A DNA stretch of 64,000 bases from Trileptium ribeirensis. Taxonomy: Eukaryota; Nematoda; Enoplea; Enoplida; Thoracostomopsidae. Location: positions 1 to 64,000 of the forward strand of contig JASANE010029352.1 in assembly GCA_030248225.1 (NCBI GenBank), read 5' to 3'. Made by a program: the position numbers and the translations under genes. Shown here in pieces: positions 36,087-46,826 of the stretch; the stretch's first letter is position 1, and every line of letters begins with the position of its first letter. Below the pieces are notes generated by a model. That model saw nothing but the letters and a program-made list of their open reading frames with translations. It was not told the origin of the DNA and ran no database searches.

Positions 36087-36520
36087 TCATTTCGTCTTCA
36101 ACCCATCAGGGATGTTCAGTGTCGGACAAGGCTTCATGATTGGGGGCTTAACATTTTTTAATCCCAGACTAACAACAACTTGGCGCCGCGATTTGACTGA
36201 TGGCGGATTAAACGACTTCTCCGCTGCTTCGGCTGTTTTACCAATTTCACATTCATCATCAGTTGCTCTGGCTGTTTCAACAGCTTCATCGTTGCGCTCA
36301 AAGTATTCTTTAAGAAGTGTAGCATTCACAGCCTCTTTCATAACATTTCCAGTGCTATCCTTCAGCTTGTATAAGTCCTTTGGCAGAATTTCGTGAACAG
36401 TATAAGGTCCCAACCACGAAGGTGTCATTTTTGAACCTTTGCGCACTGCTTTTCGAGCATTGAAGACAAGTACACCCTTTCCGATGTCAAAAGATGGCTT
36501 TAGTTTTCTTTTTTCGCATA
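36087..36520 (-). pseudogene. C-terminal GPY/F-type domain of the Ginger transposase
   Basis: Second part of the transposase in a shifted frame. Reading minus from about 36515, KPSFDIGKGVLVFNARKAVR then SKMTPSWLGPYTVHEILPKD, YKLKDSTGNVM and NATLLKEYF form a GPY/F module, as found at the C-terminus of gypsy and Ginger1 integrases. An acidic tail (ERNDEAVETARATDDECEIG) follows. It is out of frame with the main ORF by one base at an A run near 36510, so a single deletion probably split one protein. Confidence 0.82.
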
Positions 36521-37528
36521 TTGAACCTTTTGCAACGTTTGCGCCTTTTGAACATTGGTTCGCACAATTTGGTTAATGGACTCTCGATTTTTGCGCAAAA
36601 GGTCGATAGTTTCTTCAACAGTGGTCCCACATTCTGTCATTGGCAATATTTGACGTCCATACATAACTGTAAAAGGAGTAAGTTTCGTCGAACTTTGAAC
36701 CATGGTATTATAGCAGAAGACAGCTTCGCATAGATAAGTATCCCATTTGTCATGGTCGTTGTCATCTATCATTTTTAACAGCAGTTGCTGAAGAGTTTGG
36801 TTGAATCGCTCGACTAAACCTTGTGATTGTGGGTGATACGACGAGGACACACGTAATTCTACCTTGTTGATTTTTGCAAGTTCGGTCATTGTGCTATTGA
36901 CGAATTCTCTTCCGCGATCTGATGAAATAATACTAGGGAAACCTTTGATGAGAAATATTTTGTACATTGACGTTGCGATGGTGATTGCTGTCTTATCAGG
37001 CACAAGTATCGCCTCCGCCCATTTGCTGAAAAGATCGATGACGGTTAAGATAAATTTATTACCATTGTTGCTCATAGGCATTGAAACCAAGTCAATCTCA
37101 ATGGGATACCATGTTGAGGTAATTGGCAGAGGATGAAGCACGGAATTTTGTTTGTCAAAACCCTGTGGGTTTATTTTTTGGCAGCGTGGACAACACTGAA
37201 TGTAACGCTGTACATCTGTTGTCAAACCATCCCAGTAATCGGCTTCGGCGATGTAACTAACCACCTTATTAATACCCATATGGGCGTGGTCATCATGGGC
37301 GCTTTTGACGATGCTCTCACGCTCCGATTGTTCCATTATAACCCGTTGCGTCCCTGACTTTCCCTTATGGTGCAACACACCACCAACAAGTTTAAACTTT
37401 TCAGCAGCTCGTCGCAACGCCCGCTTTTTGTCTTTAATTTTATGATCGCAGGCCCCATCTTTCATCCAGCTCTGAACTGGATAGTGATTATTCTTCAGGA
37501 ATTCAATAATGTCGTTATATTCCCTCAT
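36500..37528 (-). CDS. Ginger-like transposase (retroviral-type integrase core)
   Basis: A 342-residue open frame on the minus strand starting at the ATG at 37528. Residues about 60-120 are an H2C2 zinc-binding region (HHKGKSGTQRVI, HDDHAHMGINKVV, CCPRCQKIN). Residues about 135-290 are the catalytic core, with IEIDLVS and LTVIDLFSKWAEA (first Asp), SSDRGREFVN (second Asp) and YHPQSQGLVERFNQTLQQLL (Glu), so the DDE triad is intact. The end KKEN and stop come from a one-base shift in an A run; the GPY/F domain continues in the next frame. No RT, RNase H or LTR is linked to it, and it lies between Ginger-type ends, so this is a transposase, not a gypsy fragment. Likely inactive only through the C-terminal shift. 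Confidence 0.9.
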   Translation of the reverse strand: MREYNDIIEFLKNNHYPVQSWMKDGACDHKIKDKKRALRRAAEKFKLVGGVLHHKGKSGTQRVIMEQSERESIVKSAHDDHAHMGINKVVSYIAEADYWDGLTTDVQRYIQCCPRCQKINPQGFDKQNSVLHPLPITSTWYPIEIDLVSMPMSNNGNKFILTVIDLFSKWAEAILVPDKTAITIATSMYKIFLIKGFPSIISSDRGREFVNSTMTELAKINKVELRVSSSYHPQSQGLVERFNQTLQQLLLKMIDDNDHDKWDTYLCEAVFCYNTMVQSSTKLTPFTVMYGRQILPMTECGTTVEETIDLLRKNRESINQIVRTNVQKAQTLQKVQYAKKEN

Positions 37529-37679
37529 ATTGCAATATATATAGTTGGTAATAGTAATGAAACTAAAATAACAAAAAATACGTTAATTATAAAGAAATTG
37601 TCTATAACTGTGGATTTGGACGGCTTACCTCGCGGTATTTGTGTTAGTACAGATGTGCTATCACTTATTATGTAGCTTA

Positions 37680-37876
37680 TGGGGGACAGATTTTACTAGA
37701 GGGGGCCGAGGATGGATTTTACTGGGGGGACCGATTTCTATGGGGGGACCGATTTTTATATGGCAGGGGGACCAAATCTCACAAGGGGGACTGATTTTCA
37801 TAGAGGGGGACCGAATTTTATGGATGAATTTTACTGGGGGACCGATTTCTATGGGGGGACCGATTTTTATATGACA
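37680..37876 (+). repeat. Right terminal iterons of the Ginger-like element
   Basis: GGGGGACCGATTTYTAT-type units recur about seven times between 37680 and 37870 (for example 37735, 37745, 37808, 37838, 37854). They are the inverted counterpart of the left iterons, ending in TATGACA at 37876. Confidence 0.9.
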
Positions 37877-37880
37877 CCGG

Positions 37881-38030
37881 TCCCAATAGTGAATCGTTAC
37901 TCTGCATTCTGGAAAACCTGATCATTAGACATAACAACCCAAAATTGACCAGTATCAGTGCACTAAAGCCTCTTTTATTGTTTTCCGATTTAATGTTTGA
38001 ATTATTATTGGCGTATTTTTAAGCGGAGCG
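37881..38030 (+). pseudogene. Penelope-like element: C-terminal end of the ORF
   Basis: Continuation after the Ginger insertion. ESLLCILENLIIRHNNPKLT then ISALKPLLLFSD is the usual EAxxIxxxKPxLN-type end of Penelope-like proteins. The same text occurs inverted at 34545-34665. The 3' flank after 38020 (AAGCGGAGCGAAGCGAAGC) is simple-sequence-like. Confidence 0.8.
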
Positions 38031-38493
38031 AAGCGAAGCATTTCTGTTTTCGTCAGAGGGGAAAAATTCGGCACCGTCTGTGGGTCCGTTGAACTCCTCA
38101 ATAACTACTGGGCCGATTAAAAAATTTTTTTGTTTGAAAGGTCTAACATCGCACAGGTGCAAGACATATAGATTTTGTCAAAATTTGCTTAAGTTATGCA
38201 TCATTTACTATATGATGCATGCGCATGGTCCTAATTATGTCACGTGTTCAAATGGGCTAGCTACTATGTCACGCGTACAGTCCAGCTCGACTATTAAAGT
38301 TTTGCTAGCTAGGCTATGCATTTGTCATCGAGTGTCGAGCCGAACTGCGCTTTTGTCACGAGGCGTTCAGCTGAGCCCTATAACTTAAGCCCGAGACTAT
38401 TTAGTCCGCCAAAATTACGTTTTACTATACGTGTTTAAATAATGCCCCAATAGCGGCATACAGCTTAAAACGTTAATTGTATATATTACGCTA
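38031..38493. other. No recognisable feature
   Basis: Short unassigned stretch between the Penelope end and the second foldback MITE. Confidence 0.4.
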
Positions 38494-38900
38494 GCGTTTA
38501 CGTTATAAAGGAACCCCGTGTGAAAGTTTTGTCCACCCTGAGTGTCTTTTCCACCATCAATTGTATGGTGTCTTAGACACCATGGTGTTCCTGATGGTCT
38601 TTTCAGATAGTATACATAGGCAGTGTACTGTCGGCGATAGTATGGTGTAGACTACACCATAAATTTTATATATATTTTATATTGTTAGTTACACCATGCT
38701 GTTATTTACACGCAATATATAATGGATTGGTGTATTGTGTCCTTTACACCGTAAGTAAAAATCAATACGTAGATTAAGACACTATAGCTACGTCAATGGT
38801 GTCTCATACACCATCTTTTGCATTACATACTGGGGATGGTGTTGTCTAGACCATAGGGGGACAAGTCTTTCACATGGGGAGTACTTTATAACGTAAACGC
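38494..38900 (-). mobile_element. ACACCAT/ATGGTGT foldback MITE, copy 2
   Basis: 407-bp relative of 26609-27024 in inverted orientation. Terminal repeats: GCGTTTACGTTATAAAGGAA with GTGAAAGTTTTGTCCACCCT, and on the complement of the right end GCGTTTACGTTATAAAGTAC with GTGAAAGACTTGTCCCCCT. The interior carries about ten ATGGTGT or ACACCAT strings. Confidence 0.85.
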
Positions 38901-40800
38901 CGCATCATAGCCAAGTGATGTGAATAGGATTTGTGGCAGTAACAAAAGAAAAGTTGAGGGGGAAGTTTTGCAGGCACGCGGGATAGAGAACTTACTAGAG
39001 AATCAATGTTGACGAGAAGGCAGCCGCGATCTCGACCAGTAATTAGGTTATAGTGGAAAATCGTCCATGAGGCCAACCAAAAATTTACAGTGTGCCCTGT
39101 GAAATTTCGGTTTATTTAGTAGCAGACAACTCAAACTTTAAGCGGGTTCTTCCATGCCTTGCAGAAATGGTAGGGAATTCCGCATGTTGCTAATCAAAAC
39201 AGTTTAGGGCCTCCGCGGTTCGAGCGGGAATCCCAGCCAGCTATTGAACCACGGACTGCCCTATTCCCACTCAAATTTTTCTTCGTCGGCTTCACTGGAG
39301 AATGTCAAATATATTTTTGGAACCCTAAACCGCTCTGACGTGCATCATAGCTCGGTAACGCGCGGGTGGCTCCATGTTAGAAAAGCAATTATTGTGCAAA
39401 TTGAAGAACGGAGAAGCGCTCAAGAAACAAGGACGGACGTAATCATTTGCAAACTATTTTGATAAAATTTTGATTGCGTATCGAAAAAAGGAGACCTCTC
39501 GTGAAACTACCGAAATTCAAGTTCGTAACCTTGTGAGCTTTCCTCATGACTGTGCAAGACCCGATATCTATAAAATTTCGACGAGCACCCCGCTGTTCAG
39601 ACACGGTGGAGAGCCTCGTTACTTTTGGATAACTGATTATTACCCTCGGGTGGATCGGAGCATTTCAATGCGGAGTGACTCGTCATAACCACTCGTGCGT
39701 TATTTCTTCCCCAGCCCTCACTCAAGCTTCCTCGTGAAAGGCAATTTTCACGGTACTTTAAATACCAAGTCTATTGTTCAAGATTTTTCCCACTAAAATC
39801 TTTAGTTAAAAAGCGGCAGGGGTACTCGACGGAACTATTTTATATGCCTAATATGTAGGCAGGCATGCACCGTCGTCCTGTACCCAAGAGATGTCGCATT
39901 AGCTTCCGAGCTTCAGTAGTCCCCTTAGCTCCACTCCCAGTCTCGGTATCAGGTATTTTGCCTATGCCAGAGCAGCAAATTGTCACATAGGTCCACAACG
40001 TGTAACTATGTGAGTAGAGAGAAAATTCTGGTTTTACCCCCCCACAAGTGGGGGTGAGTGGGGTAGATATACGCGCCTCCACATGAACATGTGGTGGCGA
40101 GGTTTCTACAACGCTTCTATATGGCGCTAAGCAGAAATTACGACTAAGAAACCTATAACCATACAAAAGTGTGGTGCTTGATTAATGAGCCCTACCCAAG
40201 TATGAGGTATATATTCCATATTTCAGTTACCATAGCAATCGTTGCGTGTGTCGCGCTATCGCTGCTCATGACGCATTTATATTGTGGTCGCATAAGAAAC
40301 AAAATTTTGCCATACTGATATTTTGCAACACTAACATCGATGTCAATAAAGTGACATCATTCTGAACAGATGTCGTCCGACCAAAATTGGAACTCTAGTA
40401 GAGAATTATGATGCCAACAAAGTGACATCATGCTAGAGATAGTTAGTGGGAAGCACGTATCATTTTAGTTTTCATAAATCTGATATGTGTGGTTTAAGTA
40501 CCATTTTCAACAAATATAATTTAGTATATTGTAAATGCGACTCTAACATCGCTAAATACAGCATGGACGGACTATATAAAAGCATTGATGCTTTGATTTA
40601 ATATTCATTTCGCGCTTCGCTTGATCTGGTTTTACTCACCCCCATAAGTGGGTATGAGTGGGGTGTAAGATTAGTGACCTCCACACAAGGACGAATTCAG
40701 TGGGGGTATATATTGGAATATTGGTTTTTCTCTCTCTCACATTTGGACTCAGCGACCAATTTGCATAACCAGAAGGTAGCTCTTATTTAGACACCTAGAT
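38901..40800. other. No gene; short repeated strings
   Basis: No recognisable gene. TCTGGTTTTACYCMCCCMMA-type sequence followed by AGTGGG...GAGTGGGGT occurs twice (about 40028-40065 and 40628-40662), and AAAGTGACATCAT occurs twice (about 40350 and 40419). These suggest fragments of a repeat family. Two open stretches (39244-39462, 39470-39688) show no family resemblance. Confidence 0.45.
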
Positions 40801-40883
40801 TTATATATATATTGAAATACATATCACACACAACAAACATCACATTACGTGTATAATTAACACGACACACACATACAAATTCG

Positions 40884-41260
40884 TATTTATAGACTATTAA
40901 CTATGTAGATTATGATTATGCATATAATGTTATTTTAAGTATATAGCTACTATTTTAGTTACATAGCTAATAGTTTAGATTATTTAATTTAATAACTTTT
41001 TAGTTATTTGTAATAAAGTTACCAAACTTGATATTTATAGAGTATCAACAATGTAGATTATCAATATAATGTTGTTTTAAGTATACAGCAACTATTTCAG
41101 TTACATAGTTAATAGTTCAGATTATTTAATTTAATAACTTTTTTAGCTATTTATAATAAATTTACCAACCTTGGTATTTATAGGTTATCAACTATGTAGA
41201 TTAGGAATATAATGTTATTTTAAGTACATAGTTACGGAAGCTTGTAGAAATTAATAGCTA
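40884..41260 (+). repeat. AT-rich tandem repeat, ~145-bp unit, ~2.5 copies
   Basis: TATTTATAGACTATTAACTA at 40884 recurs as TATTTATAGAGTATCAACAA at 41032 and TATTTATAGGTTATCAACTA at 41175, each followed by ATGTAGATTA, ATATAATGTT and TTTAATAACTTTTT strings. The period is 143-148 bp. It lies just upstream of the Polinton polymerase gene and may be part of the element's terminal or regulatory region. Confidence 0.8.
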
Positions 41261-41626
41261 CAGGTTTTCAACTACGCTGATTTCGTTTTTTGCTATTTAA
41301 ATAAACCTAGGTTACATAGCTAATATGTAATGGTTACGTAGCTAATAATTTACAAACTAAAAGTAGAAGTTACCGAAATATATATCTATAGGTTTTTCTG
41401 ATACGCTTATTTCATTTTGTTACTTAAATAAAGTAATATTACAAAGTTAATAATTTATACTTCAATAATTTTTCAACTATAAGTTGAAAGGTTGCAAAAT
41501 TAGCATCATTGGATTTTCTACTACTGTGTTTCATTTTCTTTCCTTTATAAAAAATTAAAACCCTTATTGGACTTTGCGGAACTGTGTGTTCGTTTATAAT
41601 TCCTTTTAAGACATTGTTTCAGAATC

Positions 41627-41635
41627 TCTTAAAAG
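41627..41635 (+). promoter_or_regulatory. TCTTAAAAG box upstream of the PolB gene
   Basis: TCTTAAAAG lies 11 nt (first T to A of ATG) before the ATG at 41638. The same 11-nt spacing is seen at 51310/51321. Functional role inferred from recurrence. Confidence 0.5.
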
Positions 41636-41637
41636 CA

Positions 41638-44600
41638 ATGGCATTTACGTGCAATAAATGTAATAAAATATTCTCACGACGTGATCATCTAAAGTGTCCT
41701 ATTAACAATGTCCATAGTATACAGTTGAATTGGTGTGAAAGTTGTGGTAAATTATTTTAGCGACAAGACCCTCTCACCAGGCATCAGATAAAGTACTATT
41801 GGACCTCAACGACTCCGGAAAATCCAAGTGTTATGAATGCATCAACAGCACAAAAATCGAGCATCATGAAACAGTCTCCATCGTCAGAGCTGACGCATCA
41901 ACCATCAACATCGATCAATGCTGCCAACCAACCGACGTTGGACGCTGCTCATCAACCATCGACATCTGCTGCTCACCAACCGTCGACCGAAGCTGACGAT
42001 CTCGATAAATTATGCCAGATGGCGCAGGAGATTGTCGACGATCAACACCAACAATCATCAATTGTTGAGTAATGTGATTCCATCACGCTACGACAATGGA
42101 TCAATGAGCTAAAAGTCTATCTATGCAGCTACTACTCGATACCCAAGCAGCACGTCAGCGATCTTTCCGTTTTACTGGCGCAATCGCGTCAGATGTTGGA
42201 GCGATTCATCGAAAGTCAGCTCAACCGTGGAATCAAGCTCTGGATCTCCGTCAAATGTGTACTATACAAGCTCGATGGTACACACTTGACTGCACACTTC
42301 AAAAGCAAATCGCGTGCAATCCTTCGCGGGAACAACATCGATGTCGAGCTGACCGAATTTTTCAACGAATTGACGAAGAAATTGGACGATTTTCAACGCT
42401 TAGGATCCGGATGGGTCCTACAAGACGTGCAACATGCTGATGTACATATCAACAAGTATCGACCGCTGTATGCGTCTTCCTATATCGAACTCCCAACGTC
42501 GATTCGCAACAAGCATGCGGTGCTCAAAATCCAGAAGCGCGATAATAAATACATTTTATGGTCGATATTGACGGCGCTGCACCCTCTCAATTACAATCAA
42601 CATGCTGAGAGAGTATCAAACTAGGAACCATATGTTAATGAGCTTAATATGAATGGCATTGAATACCCCGTCAAGATTAAAGATGTACCCCGATTCGAGC
42701 GTCAGAAGAATATTGCTATTAATAGATACGGACTGGAAGATGGTGTTATTTACCCCTGTATATAACTAAATCCCTTCATCAGCAATACATCCATCTGCTC
42801 CTGTATAAAGAACATTATTTCTCGGTTCGAAATTTGGATTCACTATTCAACCGTCAACGACGTAGAACTAATAAATTATATTTCTGTGATAAATGTTTGA
42901 TCCCATGTTATATTGCAGCTAAGCGGGACGAACATATGCAATGTTGTCGACATGATCAACCGTCCCGAATTCAAATATCACCACGAAAGTCAACCCTTCA
43001 ATTCGCAAACATTCACCGTATGCAACGATCCCCTTACGTTATATATGCAGATTTCGAGATTTGTATACTCGAAAAGGTTTCAACGTGTGAACCTTCAACA
43101 TCCACCTCGTATACAAATCCCTATCAACGTCACACCCCATGCGGTTATGGACTTATTGACTGTTTTGGATGTTGCAACTATAAAGTCCAAATTAGTGAAT
43201 CAACAATATATCGTGCAAACGATACGATTAAACATTTTCTTAATAATGCAATGGAACTTTCTGAACAATATCAATATATTCCAACTAAACCTCTTAATCT
43301 AACTAATAATAAATAATTCGATTTCGATAATACCGAACAAATTGTTATATACGTAATAATTCCATCGATTCCGATGATAAAGCGCGCGACCACTGTCACT
43401 TTTATGAACGATATCGAGGCGCTGCTCACCCACAATGTAATATTGGATTCAGACTTAATCGTGATGTAATTGTTCTATTTCATAATTTACGTCGGTACGA
43501 TGGGCATCTCATAATGTAAGATCTTGGTGTAATATGTAAACAAAAGGGACTAGAGATTGAATGCATCGCGAAAGGTATGGAGGATTATATGACATTCTCC
43601 ATTAAAAGGAAGACAAAGAGGTGTAGCACTCAGACAAGAGATGGAAGTTGTAGTAATCCGTTTATAATGGATGAAGCAGATGTGGAGTATGGTGATGATG
43701 ATGAACCGTGGAACGAAAACGTTGATGGTATCGACTTCATATTGGGCAACGACGATACCGACGACAATGAGGAGATTGGATGGAAGATCCGCTTTATCGA
43801 TACCATCCAATTTCTACCATCATCTCTTCAAACGTTAGTCGACAATTTGAAAAAAACGGGTGTCGATCGGTTCCAAGCGATGCAGCATGTATTTAGATAT
43901 AAACTCAATTTAATGCTGCGTAAAGGTGTATACCCTTACGTATATGTGGACTCCATCGACCGATTCACAGAAATACGCTACGCCATCAACGAGACTTTTA
44001 CTCCAGTCCCACCGATAGTGGTATAGGCGGCGAAGATTATCAACAAGCGCAAGCTGTTTGGCAGGAAATGGACGTTGAGAACCTAGATCAATATCACGAC
44101 ATATACCTGAAAACCGGCGTCCTGCGGCTTCGCGACGTCTTTGAAAACTTTCGATTGTTTTGTCTAGACAAATTTCGTCTAGACCTTGCTCATTACATTA
44201 CACTTCCTAGCTTCGCGTGGGATGCTTGTCTTATGTGTCTTATGAAGACATGCGTCAAGTTGGATCTCATCTCCGACCCCGACATGTACGCATTCTTCGA
44301 GGATGGAATTCGAGGTGGCGTCTCCGTAATATCCCACCGATATGCGAAAGCAAACAGCCCATACTTTCATGGTTACAACGCAGCAGAACTCATCAGCTAT
44401 ATAATGTACCTCGACGCAAGCAATTTATACGCCTGGTCAATGGTACAAAAACTCCCCTGTAATAATTTCAACTGACATTCCCAAACCCAAATCAATTCAA
44501 TTGACTGGTATTCAGTGAACGCAAATGGAGATACTGGATATATACTGGAGGTTGATTTAAATTATCCATATCATCTCCACAACCTTCATCACGATTACCC

Positions 44601-45735
44601 GTTGGCTCCGATCCCCGATGCGATATTGTCCACATACTGCAGTGAGATCAAACAAGATCGTTCTGCACCAGTTGAAAAACTGGTCCCCAATCTAAATGAT
44701 AAACAACATTACAAGGTTCATATCCGGAACCTTCACCAATACCTTGCACTTGGGTTGGAACTCAAAAAGTACTTTCAATCAATGTGTCCTTCAATTCAAT
44801 GTGCATGGATGGAACCATATATTAGTTTTAATACCGAAATGCGAAAGAACGCAAACAGTGATTTCGAGAAAGACTTGTATAAACTGCTTAATAACGCTGT
44901 ACTCGGCAAAACTATGGAGAACGTACGAGCTTATGTTGATATTAAACTTATAACCAACGAACGGAAATTTGAAAAGTTGGTGCCGAACCCCCGATACTCC
45001 ATGTCCTCCATCTTCAACGAGAACCTGGTTGCGATTAAAATGCACCGCAAAACTGTCAAACTGTGTAAACCCATATACCTTGGGTTTACAGTTTTGGAAC
45101 TATCAAAGTCGCTAATGTACAACTTCCATTACAATCATATGAAAGCAATGCATGGTAATAAATGTAAACTGTTATTTACGGATACTGACTCTTTGTGTTA
45201 TTCTGTGGAAACCAAAGACATTTACGACGATATGGCAGCAAATTCATCTTTCTTCGATACCAGCGATTACCCCACAGATCACCCCCTCTTTTCAACTACT
45301 AACAAAAAGGTGCTTGGAAAGATGAAAGACGAGACAGCTGGTAAACCAATCGAGGAATTTGTTGGACTGCGCTCAAAGATGTACAGTATATAGTGTGGCG
45401 CTGTGGAAAAGAAACGGGCAAAGGGTATAAAGAAGGGTGTTGTGAACAAAGACATTCATCACCGGGACTATTACAACATTTTGTTCAGTGGTAGTAACAT
45501 GAAACATAAAATGAATATGATTCGCAGTGATAAACGTTAGCTGAATACAGTGACACTTAATAAGACGAGCTTATCTGCATATAACGATAAACGGTATATA
45601 TCGAACGACGGTATTTCTTCGTATGCGTATGGACATTGCAAAACGTATACTGTTAGTGATGAAGACTTTATTGAATTGTTACACGATTTGTCTAATAGTA
45701 ATGATGATGATTTGCTTATGAATATTGATGTTTAA
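41638..45735 (+). pseudogene. polB: Polinton protein-primed DNA polymerase B with N-terminal zinc finger
   Basis: Replicative polymerase of the element. ATG at 41638 opens MAFTCNKCNKIFSRRDHLKC, a C2H2-like finger with a second pair (WCESCGKLF) broken by TAG near 41758. A Gln/Pro/Ser/Thr-rich linker ends at a TAA at 42070, and the same frame runs on as the PolB N-terminus (SYIELPTSIRNKHAVLKIQK) to a TAG at 42622. Then come 42834-43315 (Zn-binding YFCDKCLIPCY; Exo I YVIYADFEICI), 43376-44026 (Exo II FHNLRRYDGHLI; DHCHFYERYRGAAH) and 44068-45393 (GIRGGVS; motif A YLDASNLYAWSM; motif [17 protein letters not shown]; motif [10 protein letters not shown]). The C-terminus continues past a TAG at 45391 (KGIKKGVVNKDIHHRDYYNI) to 45735. 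About 1,300 codons in all; at least four stops and several frameshifts make it inactive. Confidence 0.93.
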
Positions 45736-45740
45736 TAAAG

Positions 45741-45749
45741 TCTTAAAAA
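45741..45749 (+). promoter_or_regulatory. TCTTAAAAA box upstream of the integrase
   Basis: TCTTAAAAA lies 37 nt before an in-frame ATA at 45778 that begins IDSKLKDIYYS; a decayed ATG is likely there. The spacing agrees with the 34-38 nt class at the ATPase, basic, penton-like and capsid-like ORFs. Confidence 0.45.
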
Positions 45750-45768
45750 CAAACGTGTTTATTGATAG

Positions 45769-46826
45769 GGTTTAAGAATAGATTCTAAACTTAAAGATAT
45801 ATACTACAGCCTTACAAGCATTGCAGGTTTTTCAACTGCTCCTAAACTTTATAGAGAAGCTAAACAACGAGGTGATAACATAAAGTTTAAGGAAGTACAA
45901 GATTGGTTACGTAGTCAGGAAACATATACTTTACATAAACCTAGAAGATTAAGATTTAAGCGTAGACGTACAGTTGTTAAAGGTTAAAATGATTTATTTC
46001 AGGCCTATTTAGCTGATATGAGTAACTTGTCATCATATAACAATGCTATAAAATATTTACTTGTTGTTATTGACTGCTTTTCCAAATATTCTTGGGTTGT
46101 GTCTGCTAAGAACAAGACAGCTTCTACTATTTTAAATGCATTAAAATCAGTCTCTGAGCAAGTTAAACCTCAAAATTTTCAAACAGATAATGGTAAAGAG
46201 TCTGTAAATAACCTGTTATTGCAAGGAAAATGGTATAAATGTTTATGCTGCTAAGAATAAGGAAACAAAAGCAAGTATTGCCGATCGTTTTATACACACT
46301 TTGAAATCAAAAATATATAAATATTGAACAGCAACCAATTCCCGTAGATATATTTATAATCTTCAATCTCTTGTAGAAAGTTATAATAATACTGAAAGAA
46401 GTTATGGTTTCACACCTTCAAATGTGGATAATGAGGACGAAATTCGGGAAAAGTTATTTCCAGTGGAAGATGTGGATGTTCGATATAAATTTCACCTAGG
46501 CGATATTGTACGTGTTTCCATTGAACGACTTCCTTTCTAACGTGGATTTAACCAGTTGTGGTCGCGTGAAGTGTTTACAATAAGTAAACAGCTGCCATTC
46601 AATCCTCCAGTTTACGAGCTTGAAGATGCAAATAAGGAAACTATATTGGAAAAAATTTTATAAGCAAGAGCTGCAAAATGTTAAAGTAGTGGGTGACTCG
46701 TATAAAATTGAGAAAATTATACGCAAACGCAAGACCAAAATTGGTATAGAGTACCTTGTAAAGTGGCTTGGATACCCTAAATCAATGAATTCATGGGTAC
46801 ATGAAGAGGATTTACAACCGCTGTAG
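45769..46826 (+). pseudogene. int: Polinton retroviral-type integrase with chromodomain
   Basis: Integrase (c-integrase) of the element. It starts near 45778 (IDSKLKDIYYSLTSIAGFST), then KEVQDWLRSQETYTLHKPRR, the N-terminal Polinton pattern. 46018-46254 has FQAYLADMSNL (first Asp), YLLVVIDCFSKYSWVV, and QTDNGKESVNN (second Asp). After a frameshift, ASIADRFIHTLKSKIYKY follows, where family members carry Glu in ERF; here it is Asp. 46430-46620 (RVSIERLPF, YELEDANKETI) is the SH3-like region. 46690-46826 is a chromodomain: YKIEKIIRKRKTKIGIEYLV, KWLGYPKSMNSWVHEEDL, with the aromatic Y/W positions kept. Internal stops at 45985 and 46252 and frameshifts make it inactive. Confidence 0.9.

Larger units (their letters stand above)
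35481..37876 (-). mobile_element. Ginger-like DNA transposon (2,396 bp)
   Basis: A complete-looking cut-and-paste element flanked by a perfect 4-bp duplication CCGG (35477-35480 and 37877-37880). Termini are TGT...ACA, and terminal inverted repeats are built from iterated ATCGGTCCCC units at the left and GGGGGACCGAT units at the right. It encodes a retroviral-type integrase on the minus strand. TGT ends, a 4-bp duplication and an integrase-like transposase are the defining traits of Ginger elements. It interrupts a Penelope-like element, whose reading frame continues on both sides. Confidence 0.9.

Noticed and set aside
36500..37528. Reading the integrase as a gypsy retrotransposon fragment
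   Set aside because: TGT/ACA ends, CCGG duplication and lack of RT/RNase H point to a Ginger-type DNA transposon instead.
39244..39688. Two consecutive plus-strand open frames of 72 codons each
   Set aside because: No motif, different frames, no promoter or splice context.
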